Below are positions 39,403-48,900 of a stretch of DNA of 64,000 bases, in pieces (within the stretch, counting starts at the first letter, position 1; each line of letters begins with the position of its first letter). The position numbers and the translations under genes were made by a program. Source of the DNA: Hemicordylus capensis (Eukaryota > Chordata > Lepidosauria > Squamata > Cordylidae); assembly GCF_027244095.1 (NCBI RefSeq), contig NC_069662.1, positions 11,310,501-11,374,500 of the forward strand. Reading direction: 5' to 3'. The notes under the pieces are model-generated. The model was not told the DNA's origin. It searched no databases and worked only from the letters and a program-made list of their open reading frames with translations.

Positions 39403-41850
39403 TCTTTTTCATTGTATGTTTTAGTCATTTTTATTGCCCTACTTCATGATCTGCTCATAGAGCAATTGTTATAGAGTGGGCAACAAATAAATTTGTTAAT
39501 TTTATTATTATTATTTTATCATCAGCCCTAAGTTGTGACTCCCTGAGTAAAAATTGCTTATTGGGCCTGTGTGGAGCTTCAGCTGAAGCTGAATACTCCA
39601 CATGGTCACCCTGGCACCATGTTGTAGTGATAGGCTTGAGGGAGGACTAGGCCTCAACTTGAGTAACTGCCTGGAAGGTGGGCTTCTCCAAATATGGAAG
39701 AAAGTCCAGGAGAATCCAATCCCTGTTGTCCAATCCAGTGAGGGGCAGGGTTTACTAGACAACAGCTTATAGAGGAGTAGGGAATGTGTGGGAGTCCAGT
39801 TCTTCCTTGAGGTCTCCCAGAAGGGAGGGAGTCTGTTCAGCAATTACTGTAGGACAAAGGGAGTCTAACAGCCTCGGGTGGGAATCAACTGGGAGTTCCT
39901 TAGCTGGAAGGATAGAGACCAGTTTAACTAGACACATCTGGGAATTTATTTTTAAGGGCTTATGTCTGACTGCATGGTTTGTGCAGTTCCTGGGGAAGGG
40001 TTTTACTTTAATGGAAGCAGCCAATGTTGCTTCTATAGTTTTCCTTATTATACAATTATGAATAAATAATTATTGTTGTTAAGGAGTGTCACTCCTTATT
40101 GGGCCCTGCCCTAGGTATGTGCTCCTGAAGGCCTAAGGTTGCTCAAACCTTTTTTTTAGGGAGGGGCTTCCCACTTAATTCTCCCAGAATATTCCCTTGG
40201 CAGGGTGAATCAACTCATATTAAAAAGTGCTACCCGGAACTCCTCACAGCTAGAGGAGGGATTTTGTATTCCCCCCCCCCCCGCTTTTGTCCCGGAAGAC
40301 ACTGTTGTGGTCCAGGCCTGGTTTATATACTAAATATGCTCATTAGCTAGCATACAAAATTAGGCCTGTCTCATAGTGTCACCAAGTGACCAAGTTCTTT
40401 TATATAGTGACCATGTAGGATCTGGACGCAAGGAAGAAAGGAGATCAGACCAATCCTAAATGATTCAATGGGCTTTATTGAGTATAAAAGAATAACAACA
40501 TCAATCTAACTGAGCAGAAAGCAGAACATTCTATCAGTATTACTAACAGTATTTCAACCCTAGCCAGCAACAATATTCACCCAGTGTTCCTAACTAACAT
40601 ATGTGTGTGTATTAAATCTTCCTAGAGCCTAATACAATTCAGATATAGATGGAAAAGGGGGGGGGGGAGGTAAGGAAGGCTGAGGGCTGGCATGGTTTGG
40701 GGAGATCAGGAATTAGCAGAGGGATGAGGGGAAAGGAGAAGAAGGGGAAAGGATGGAGGGATCCAAGGCTTGTAGAGGCAGCATATTACCAGGATCAGAG
40801 GCTTGAGAACGGTGGATCTTTCAGCTGAAGGAGAGAAGCTTTTGGCTGGAGACAGAAGCTTTTAGATCAAGCATGCAGTTTGCTCAGAGCACGGCTGAGA
40901 GTCAGAGCACCATGGCTGGGGAAGTCTTGACTTCTCACTGCGCAGTGGAAGTCACAGACAGTTCCTGTCCATGGACAGAGTTCCTGCTTCTAGCCCCGCG
41001 GCTTGGGCAGCAAACTCTTGGATTACTCATGAGCAAGTCTTGCTTGTAGGCAGAAGATTGCATGAAGGCACAAGACTGCTAGCTCTCTGTCCAGTAGCCT
41101 CATTCTTTATAGTTGTATTTTCCTTTGATCTCTCATAGAGTCTATTCACATCTCCTCATCTTTTCCTGGGTCCCCAAAAGGGTGACAAAGCTGTTACCTT
41201 CTGGATAATGTCTTTTAATTATTCAGGATATTGGCCATTCCAGAGAGATCTGAATCCCATCTTCTGTAAGCTGTGAGCTTAGAAAGTGGGAGGGGGGACA
41301 TTGCCCAAAGCAAATCTGCATCTCTGAGCTGCAAATGGGCATCTTCTCTTGTCCCAGATTTGCTAGCCTGATCCCAAAAGGTGTTAAAGTGTTAGTAAAG
41401 TAAGAATTAAAGTCTATAGGTGTTTTCTTTGTGTGCATTTACCTATATTGAATTTCTATAGCGAGCAATTGAGTCAATCATTGACAAAGATTAACATAGA
41501 CTTCTTGCCACAGGAAAGGGGAGATCAGCCTCTGGCCTCTTCCACAGACATTATCGGATAGTGAGTCACATTTTAGCATTTGGATTGTTCTGGCCTGGCT
41601 TTTGTGCTTCCTTGAGTACCCATTTCACAATGCAATGCTGGATTGCTTCCTCTTTCACAAAGCAGTGCATGAGGCAGGCAAAAGACCCGGGTGTCAGTTC
41701 ACCTTGAGTCCAGGCAGTAATTCATTCCTTAATAAAATGGAACTAGACACAGGCCTGAATTCCATATAATTCTGGGCTGGTATCTCTGGGTTGAATGTTG
41801 GAGTCAAGGGGGGGCGTCCCCAATGGGGGGGCATCTCCAACAACACAACC
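39403..41850. other. intergenic, unassigned (weak LTR-like look at 40.3 kb)
   Basis: No gene recognised. From about 40,310 (TGTTGTGGTCCAGG) rightwards there is an antisense AATAAA near 40,474 in a context that could be a fragment of an old LTR, but neither a second boundary nor flanking repeats could be found. Treat as unidentified. Confidence 0.35.
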
Positions 41851-41852
41851 TT

Positions 41853-41960
41853 TTTGACCTCAGAGGCACAATGCCTCTCAATACCAGTTGCAGGGGAACA
41901 ACAGCAGGAGAGAGGGCATGCACATACCTCCTGCCTGTGGGCTCCCCAGAGGCATCTGGT
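41853..41960 (+). mobile_element. CR1 3' part, left of the hAT insertion
   Basis: CAATACCAGTTGCAGGGGAA, CAGCAGGAGAGAGGGCATGC, CCAGAGGCATCTGGT, the CR1 3' UTR that resumes at 51,830 on the far side of the hAT. Confidence 0.88.
41953..41960. repeat. hAT target-site duplication, left copy
   Basis: CATCTGGT, identical to 51,830-51,837; the length of 8 bp is characteristic of hAT transposition. Confidence 0.95.
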
Positions 41961-42124
41961 TAGGGATGTGCGGTTCGGTTCGGATCCGGACCGGTTCGCC
42001 CGAACCGGTCCGGATCCGGCGGCTCGATCCCGGACCGAATCGGGCCGTTCCGGGGACCGAGCCGGACCGAATTCGAGCCAGTTCGGTACCGAACCGGCTC
42101 GGGTTTCCCGAACCGGTTCGGGAA
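41961..42124 (+). repeat. hAT left end: TIR plus GGTTCGG-type palindromes
   Basis: After the 11-bp TIR comes a dense series of CGGTTCGG, GGATCCGG, CCGGTTCGG and their inverses, ending GAACCGGTTCGGGAACG. Repeated sub-terminal motifs are where hAT transposases are known to bind; binding here is inferred. Confidence 0.8.
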
Positions 42125-42244
42125 CGAAATTGAGTCTCTGGAGTGTCTCTTTAAAGTTCCAAGTGTGTCCTCCATTTTGTGTCTCCTTCCCGAAACTTTT
42201 GCTCCTCCTTGCATCCATTTTGTGATGCTATTTCCAGGCATTGT

Positions 42245-42399
42245 ATTGGCTGCGCTATTGATCCTTGATTGGCCAGAATGAGTCCTTTGGTCTGGTAGGC
42301 TGCTTGGCTGTTGCACTGTTGAGAGCTGGCACCCTGTTGGCCGTGGGGGGAGTGCAAAGGTGGGGGCTCCCAAAGGAGGGAATTTCAAACCTATATAAA
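42245..42399 (+). promoter_or_regulatory. predicted transposase promoter
   Basis: Two inverted CCAAT boxes (ATTGG at 42,245-42,249 and 42,268-42,272) and a TATA box (TATATAAA, 42,392-42,399). The spacing suits initiation near 42,425. Confidence 0.6.
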
Positions 42400-42424
42400 C
42401 CCAAGCCTCTTCTCTGGAAACTTC

Positions 42425-42491
42425 TCTTGGCTGCAGTTGTGGGATCATCTCTGAGACCTGCTTGCCCTTTGCTGGCTGCTCTGGTGTCTCT
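42425..42491 (+). other. predicted 5' non-coding exon of the transposase gene
   Basis: Ends at a consensus donor (TCTCT|GTGAGT, 42,492). The matching acceptor is TTCTGACCTAGCAG at 45,721-45,722, one base before the ATG at 45,724. The 3.2-kb intron is inferred, not observed. Confidence 0.45.
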
Positions 42492-43512
42492 GTGAGTCCT
42501 GACTGTGTCCTGTGTCTCTCTGTGTGTGCTCTGTCTAATCCTTTGTCCACCTGCCCTTTGTGACTCTCTGTGTGTCTCCTCTCTCTGTCTGTCTCTTGTC
42601 TGTATACTGTGTGTTACTTCACTTTACTTTCTTCTTAATTTCCCCCAATTTTCCCTGTTCCTTGTCTGTCTGCTTTTCTCCGCCCTCCCCCCCCCCTTTC
42701 CCTTCTCATCCTTTGGGCCTACCCTCCCCCTCCCCCACTCCCACCCACTGCATCCTCATTGCTTTAAATCTTCTTCCATTAATTATTGCTCTTTGTCCTG
42801 CCTTGTTTTTGTCCAACTTTTTGATTTTCACATTGCATTCCATTGGTTTCATTTATATATTGCTTGCTGGTTTTGCTTAAATTGTACCATTTTGTTTGTT
42901 TCTGCTGACTGCTGCTGCCCTGCGAGTTGGTTCCCTGAATCCCTCCCCCCCACCCCCAGAGGATTCTGTTGTTGTTTCTTGTTGTCCCATATAATCAGTT
43001 TTGGTTCCCTGCTCCAAACTTGCCCCTCCAAGTCCAACCACACCCCACCCCAACCCCACCCCATCCAGCCTTCTCCCAAGTTTGCTGCTGCCAAACAGAG
43101 TCCAGTTTTCTTTGCTTGCAGTTCCACTTATTCATTTGCTATTATTAATTTGCAGCAATTGTGGTTTCATTGTCTCTGTTCACTTAGTGGCCCCCCTCAG
43201 AGTCTGTGTTTGGTTCCCCCTCCCCACACCCCCACACCCAAGTTTTTTCTGCTGGTTATAGTCTTTCTTTTCATTTTTTTTTAAACTTCTGGCTTGTGTT
43301 CTCTTGATATATATTGCTTTATATATTTTGCTACCCTCCTCCTCCTCCTCCCCCCCTGCCTGCCCCCCCACCCTCCCTCCTCCCAGACCCTAGCCCAGGC
43401 CCAGCTCCTCCCCCAACCACCCCATCCAGCCTAATCGCTGCTGCTGCCCGAGTTGTTCCAGTTTCTCCTTTGCTGTTTGTTGTTGCCCCCTCCCCATCCC
43501 CCCAACACCCCT

Positions 43513-44064
43513 CTGCCACACACTAGCCCCCAACCACACACACCCTCTCTGCTCCCCCCCACCCCACCTCTTTTCCTCCTTGCCCCTGACTCTCTCCACT
43601 TACCCCAGGCCCCCTGCCACACACTAGCCCCAACCACACACACCCTCTCTGCTCCCCCCACCCCACCTCTTTTTCTCCTTGCCCCCGACTCTCTCCACTT
43701 ACCCCAGGCCCCCTGCCACACACTAGCCCCAACCACACACACCCTCTCTGCTCCCCCCACCCCACCTCTTTTCCTCCTTGCCCCCGACTCTCTCCACTTA
43801 CCCCAGGCCCCCTGCCACACACTAGCCCCAACCACACACACCCTCTCTGCTCCCCCCACCCCACCTCTTTTCCTCCTTGCCCCTGACTCTCTCCACTTAC
43901 CCCAGGCCCCCTACCACACACTAGCCCCAACCACACACACCCTCTCTGCTCCCCCCACCCCACCTCTTTTCCTCCTTGCCCCCGACTCTCTCCACTTACC
44001 CCAGGCCCCCTGCCACACACTAGCCCCCAACCACACACACCCTCTCTGCTCCCCCCACCTCTTT
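43513..44064 (+). repeat. 99-bp minisatellite, about 5.5 units
   Basis: Unit starts (CTGCCACACACTAGC) at 43,513, 43,614, 43,713, 43,812, 43,911 (CTACCAC variant) and 44,010, spacing 101, 99, 99, 99, 99. Units differ by only a few bases. As 99 is divisible by three, several frames stay open through the array. Confidence 0.95.
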
Positions 44065-44809
44065 GGACCGCTGCTACTGCTGTGTCCTCCCCCCACACCT
44101 GAATCCCCCCTCCCTGCTGCGCTGCGCTTCTCCTCTCTCCTCTTTCTCTCTATCATCTCTCTTTCTCCTCTCTCTCTCTTTCTTTTCTCTCTCTCTCCTC
44201 TCTTTCTCTTTGTCCCTGCCCCCCTCTCTTTTCTCTCTCTCTTAGTCTTTTCTCTCTCTGCTCCCCTTCACTTTCCACCTCCTCTCCCACAGCTGCAGCC
44301 GCACACAGTAGCCTACCCACCTGGCGGCTGCCATCGGTTTTTTTTTTCTTTTTATAGTTTTTGGTTGATTTTGTCTCTGCTTGGGGGTGAGTTGAGCGAC
44401 ACAAATAGTGTTGTCTCCTCACTTCTGCCCCTCCATCGTTGTTGAACTACCCCGGTTGCCTGTGTGCCTCGTGCGGCCGCCCTGCTGTGTCTCAGCCCAG
44501 GGTGGCTGGCTGGCGGCGGCGAATCCGTGACCAGCAGTGAGCGGCAGGAGAAGGACCGGAAGAAGAGGGGTTAGTGCGTGTGCGATTGTGCACCTTTTGT
44601 TGCCCCTTTCTCTCCCTAGCTGGCGGTTTTAAATAGGGACACCCCTATTCTGAAATGCATTTGGGTGTGGGGAGGAGGGAGGGAACCTTGGAGAGGAGAT
44701 GTACTGTTGTAAAACTTGTGTCTTCATGCCCATGCCCAGTAAAGAAATTGCTGCTGTGTGTTGCGTTGCATTGCATGCGTCTTGCAGGTGGTTTTTGAAC
44801 AGGTGCCTT

Positions 44810-44985
44810 CCAGAGTGCTTCCTTGCCTCTGGGGCAGTCTGAGTGGGGTCCAGGGTTCTGATGCGATGCTGCCACTACATGCTGGGCCCATGCCATGCCA
44901 GAGTGCTTCCTTGCCTCTGGGGCAGTCTGAGTGGGGTCCTGGCTGGGCTCTGATGCTGCCACTACATGCTGGGCCAATACACACG
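44810..44985 (+). repeat. tandem duplication, ~88-bp unit
   Basis: CAGAGTGCTTCCTTGCCTCT ... GCTGCCACTACATGCTGGGC occurs twice in succession. Confidence 0.85.
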
Positions 44986-45723
44986 TATGATGATGATCAT
45001 GATGTTCAATCCATGAGGCTGCCATCAAGTGTTTGCTGCTGCTTGCTTGCCATGGCATTGGGCGGGCAGAGTCACAGAGTGGGTGGGTTCAACCTCTGTG
45101 TTGGTGTGACTGGGTTCTGGTTTTGGTTGTGTGCAATTCAGAGTCACTAAATAGGCTGCATTGAGTTTGATGCTCCCCCCACAGGAGCATTACTTGAGAA
45201 CCACCCCCCAGAACCCACACTTTGTGTTCCAGTTCACTAAATAAGGGTTTCCTCCTTTGATCTGCAGGTTCCCAAGCGTTGACTGCATCCCTCCCCCACC
45301 CCCGGTAGGTGCTGTGCCCTCCCCCCATCCACTCTCCCCCCCCAAAAAAAGCTAAAAACTTGCCACCCACACCACAACTACTCCACCCAACTGCCCGTGC
45401 CACCCTCCCACACCGGGGTTCCACCCTTTAACCCCCTATTTTTCTTAAAAAAAAAACCCTCCCAGACCCATCTCCCCAATTGGCTTGGTGGTTGACTCCC
45501 AAATTCAAAAAGGACACCCTCCCCCTCACTTCGATTGGCTTTCCCCCCCCATATCAAAAAGTCTTCCTTTCCCCCCAATTGACTTCCTTTTTTGAAAACA
45601 AACTTCCCCCCCCCGCCGCCTCCAAATCAGCTGCCTTTTTTTTGGCCCCTAAGCCCCTCCAAATTATTTTTCTGACCCTCTCTGGCCTTCCTCCTAAAGT
45701 CTCCCTCCTTCTGACCTAGCAGC

Positions 45724-46190
45724 ATGTCTGAGCGCCGTGTGGCGGGCAGGGCTCGCTCAAGGCTGGCAGGCAGAGGTGGGAGAGGCCAGGTGCGGGGTGC
45801 GCCTGCGGCACGGGGAGGGAGAGGACGCGGGGAGCCTGAGGACACCCCAGTTCTCCCCATTGGAGAATTCTTTGCTCCGGCCCCATCTTTGGTGCGCAGG
45901 ATTCAGTTCCCCACGCCTGCTGCCGCCAATCGCGGCAGAGGCAGAGGCACCGTTAGGGCTGTGGCGGGTCCCTCCTCGCCGGCGGCACCAGGTGCTGCTG
46001 AGCTACCGCCAGTTGTTGAGGTGGAGGAGACTGTGGAGTTGGAAGAGCAGGTAGAGGGCGGTGAGGACCGTGTGGCTGGCAGCGATGCAGCCAGGTTCTC
46101 CCTCCCTCTGGGGCCCCTTCCCCCTATCCTTTCGCCGCTCAGTGGGGCCCCCCTCGTGAAGCCCGACACTCTGGTGGGGAGCGGTCTGGC
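45724..46190 (+). CDS. hAT transposase, N-terminal arm (separate frame)
   Basis: The ATG follows a good splice acceptor by one base. The first 150 or so codons give a basic RG-rich segment (GRGGRGQ, GGRGRGE, NRGRGRGT) and then an acidic run (VEVEETVELEEQ), plausible as a disordered transposase arm. The reading frame differs from that of the catalytic body; the coding character passes from one frame to the other at about 46,140-46,190, next to a C-run, so a single-base indel (real or from assembly) is the simplest reading. Beyond this point the frame loses protein-like character and stops at 46,317. Confidence 0.55.
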
Positions 46191-46193
46191 AAG

Positions 46194-48503
46194 GTGGTGG
46201 AGGAGAGGCCTGCCTCTCCGATGCCAGTTGAGCCGGGCCCTTCCTCCGCTGTGGAGGGCGGAAGGGGCGGGTTGGGTGGCAGCAGTGGGCAGGCAGCGGC
46301 GGCCGCCCCCCCCCTAGGACTGCAGCCACCCTGCGAGAAACGGCCTAGGACGGCGCCCAGGGCGCAGGAGGCCAAGGGCAGTGGTGTATGGGTGCATTTT
46401 GAGGTCCCTCAAGATGACCCATTCCACGCCCGCTGTGTCCACTGCAGGATGCTTGTCAGCCGTGGAAGGGACCCTGCGCACCTGGGTACGACGCCTATGT
46501 GGAGACACCTAGAGCGTCACCACCCAGGTCTCAGGGGACAGGCTGGCAGCGCTAGTGCACCTTGTGCATCTGCCACTAGGGCGGGCAGCGGCAGTGTGCC
46601 AGCCAGCAGGCAGGCTACACTGCCCGTCCAGCGGTGGACGCAGTCCTCGGGCAGCCAGCGTATTGTTCGCGTGGACCATCATCACCTCACCCGCCTCATA
46701 GGGGAGATGATTTCCACCGATGACCAGCCGTTTCAGGTGGTCGAGAACAACGGCTTCCGCCGTATTCTCCAATACCTGGCTCCCGAATACGTCATCCCCT
46801 CAAGGACGACGTTCAGCCGGAACGTGGTCCCTTCCCTGTACCGCCGGTGCAGGGAGCTCGTGTCGGCCGAGCTGCGTGCAGCTCCGGCCGGGACAAGCGT
46901 GCATTTCACGACTGACCTCTGGACCAGTGTCAGTGGGATGCACGCTTCTTTCCTGGCCCTCACTGCCCACCGGTGGGGACCGGAGAGTGAGGGGACCTCC
47001 GCGGGCGATGCTTCCGGGTCCGGCGCGGCTCCCGCTGCACTACGGCACAGGTGGGCCGTCCTGCACGTGGAGACGATGGACACGAGGCACACCGCGGAGG
47101 AGGTGGCGGCCGTACTCGACCGCCAGATAGAGGAGTGGATTGGCGGGTGTCCACACCTCTCCCGCGGCTTCATTGTCACCGACAATGGAGCCAACGTTAC
47201 CGCCGCTGTCGAGACAGTCATGGACTGTGTGAACATACGGTGTATGGCACACACGCTCCATCTGACCGTCAGGGACGCCCTTGGCCTTAAGGAGCTGAAG
47301 GCGTCCCAGGAGAAGGGGGCCCGCCCCATCGCAGCTGCTGTTGCTGCCACGGCCACGCTTGTGGATAAGTCCCGCAAGCTGGCCGCCCACTTCCACCGCA
47401 GCGAGAAGTCCAGGAGACTGCTTCGCCAGAAGCAGGATGACCTTGGCCTTCCTCGCCATCTCATCCCTACGGATGTGGAGACGCGGTGGAACTCCACCTT
47501 CCTCCTGTTCCAGCGCCTGTTGGAGCAGGAGAGAGCCCTTGTCGCCCTGGCGAGGGACGAGTCCTTGGATGTCTGCGACTTCTCGAACGCAGAGTGGAAG
47601 CAGATGTCCGAGGCGGTGTCGGCACTCGAGCCCTTCCAGCTTGCCACGAAGGGCTTGTGTGGCGACACCACTCCCTTGAGCCAGGCGCTGCCCACAGCTG
47701 TTGGTCTCGAGAAGCTGATGGGTGGACTCCATATCTCTCTGACCACGCCAGAGGGTCGTGCTCTGGCTGGGAGGCTGAGGTCTGGGGTTGACAAGCGGCT
47801 CGTTGATGTGCTGGGAGACAGGGAGGAGTATGTCCTCGCTTGTCTCTGTCACCCAGCCCTCAAGGGCAATGCCGTGAGTGCCGACGACTTGCCCAGGTGG
47901 AAGGGCATCCTGGTCGAGAAGGTTAGGGAGGAGGAGGCCGCTAGGGCCCGCAGAGACCAGGGTGTTGGTGGTGGTGCGGGGGCAGCCCTCGTGGCCCAAC
48001 CCGCACCCAGCAGCAGCATGGGCGGCCAGCCGGCGTCAGCTTCCCCTTCCCCTCCCTCTTCCCAGTCCAGCAGCGCGGCATCCCAGGCGGCGCCATCGCA
48101 GCAGCCATTTGCTACCGACTCGAGATCCGCCCAGTGGTTTCAGCGGTTCTGCTATGGCGCCATGCCTGGTATGCGGGAGGCTCGACCTGCCAGGCCCCCC
48201 TCCAGTGCTGAGCAATGCGTTGCGCAGTACTTGGAGGAGCCTGTGGAGGGAGACGGCGTGGACTGCGCACAGTTCTGGGCGAGCTGCCGCCAAGTCTGGC
48301 CGGACCTGGCGGTGGTGGCTGTGCGCCTCCTCTCCTGCCCCCCAACCAGTGTCCAGAGCGAGCGGGTGTTTTCACGTGCCGGGGACGTGGTGACACCCTC
48401 TCGCTCCCGCTTGGACCCTGGTCTGGTGGAGCAGCTGGTCTTCCTTAAGGTGAACCTCCCCCTGTTGGGCTACCCCAAGCTGCAGTTTGAGACGGGCGAG
48501 TGA
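46194..48503 (+). CDS. hAT transposase with BED zinc finger (769 codons)
   Basis: Catalyses cut-and-paste transposition in the nucleus. Counting from 46,194: BED finger at about 64-111 (CVHC at 81-84, HLERHH at 105-110); RNase-H-like core with first Asp in FTTDLWTSVSG (Asp241), second Asp in VTDNGANV (Asp330), the hAT CxxH motif CMAHTLHL (350-357), VETRWNSTF, an insertion helical domain, catalytic Glu in SVQSERVFS (Glu723), and the C-terminal dimerisation block RSRLDPGLVEQLVFLK. Length and order fit Ac-type, ZBED1/ZBED4-like transposases. The frame is open upstream of 46,194, the first in-frame ATG is at 46,221 (codon 10), and the better start at 45,724 is in another frame. No internal stop. 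The gene is GC-rich, unlike the host DNA around it. A domesticated ZBED gene is unlikely because TIRs and target duplication are present. Confidence 0.9.
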   Translation: MVEERPASPMPVEPGPSSAVEGGRGGLGGSSGQAAAAAPPLGLQPPCEKRPRTAPRAQEAKGSGVWVHFEVPQDDPFHARCVHCRMLVSRGRDPAHLGTTPMWRHLERHHPGLRGQAGSASAPCASATRAGSGSVPASRQATLPVQRWTQSSGSQRIVRVDHHHLTRLIGEMISTDDQPFQVVENNGFRRILQYLAPEYVIPSRTTFSRNVVPSLYRRCRELVSAELRAAPAGTSVHFTTDLWTSVSGMHASFLALTAHRWGPESEGTSAGDASGSGAAPAALRHRWAVLHVETMDTRHTAEEVAAVLDRQIEEWIGGCPHLSRGFIVTDNGANVTAAVETVMDCVNIRCMAHTLHLTVRDALGLKELKASQEKGARPIAAAVAATATLVDKSRKLAAHFHRSEKSRRLLRQKQDDLGLPRHLIPTDVETRWNSTFLLFQRLLEQERALVALARDESLDVCDFSNAEWKQMSEAVSALEPFQLATKGLCGDTTPLSQALPTAVGLEKLMGGLHISLTTPEGRALAGRLRSGVDKRLVDVLGDREEYVLACLCHPALKGNAVSADDLPRWKGILVEKVREEEAARARRDQGVGGGAGAALVAQPAPSSSMGGQPASASPSPPSSQSSSAASQAAPSQQPFATDSRSAQWFQRFCYGAMPGMREARPARPPSSAEQCVAQYLEEPVEGDGVDCAQFWASCRQVWPDLAVVAVRLLSCPPTSVQSERVFSRAGDVVTPSRSRLDPGLVEQLVFLKVNLPLLGYPKLQFETGE

Positions 48504-48900
48504 TTACCGTGGGTTGCCCCATGGTTGGTCACCTGCCTGGCTCGACCTCTGCTTATCCCTACCCTCCCCCCTTCCACCTCTAGCTGAGCTGACGTGACAG
48601 ATGCTGAGCCGTGCCAGCCAGTCGCAGCGTGTAGTGTGCCCACACAGAGATGCAGTTGTAGTAGTAGTTGTAGTGCTGCGACTGGCCAGATGTTTACAAT
48701 GCCCATGCCCACCTAAAAAGAAACCCAATGCTGACCAGCACAGGCCCTTTATCTATCCACCTGTCAGCATTTGGGGACCTGGCATGGGCACGGCACACCC
48801 CCCCCCAAAGTAGCACAGCCCACGGAGTACTAGACTTAGCGGCAGCGGCGGGTATACGTTCAAAAATGCAGTGTAGATATGTAAATACTAGTAAATAAAC
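48504..48900 (+). other. transposase 3' UTR
   Basis: Runs from the stop to AATAAA at 48,894-48,899. Confidence 0.55.
48894..48899 (+). terminator. poly(A) signal AATAAA of the transposase gene
   Basis: First canonical hexamer after the transposase stop, followed by T-rich sequence. Confidence 0.6.

Larger units (their letters stand above)
42492..45722 (+). other. predicted transposase intron, pyrimidine-rich
   Basis: C/T-dominated on the plus strand over 42,500-44,300, with T- and C-runs, (CTC)n and the 99-bp minisatellite. Long frames here encode only Pro/Leu/Ser/Cys-rich low complexity and are not genes. Confidence 0.45.

Noticed and set aside
40310-41700. Possible old LTR fragment
   Set aside because: Only an antisense AATAAA context and a TG-like edge at 40,310; no second boundary, flanking repeat or internal part found.
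42505-43284. 259-codon plus-strand frame inside the hAT
   Set aside because: Cys/Leu/Phe/Pro-rich low complexity caused by the pyrimidine tract, no domain, and it lies in the predicted intron.
43513-44064. CRISPR-like regular spacing
   Set aside because: The units are contiguous with no variable spacers, in an animal genome: a minisatellite.
43431-44445. Long frames on both strands (up to 330 codons) with repeated protein units
   Set aside because: They read through the 99-bp minisatellite, whose length is a multiple of three. Both strands are open, so this is not evidence of coding.
46733-47999. Antisense frames of 353 and 319 codons
   Set aside because: Shadows of the GC-rich transposase; no domain similarity, while the sense frame has all hAT motifs.
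45724-48503. Domesticated ZBED host gene
   Set aside because: The coding region sits between matching TIRs and an exact 8-bp target duplication, so it is still part of a transposon.
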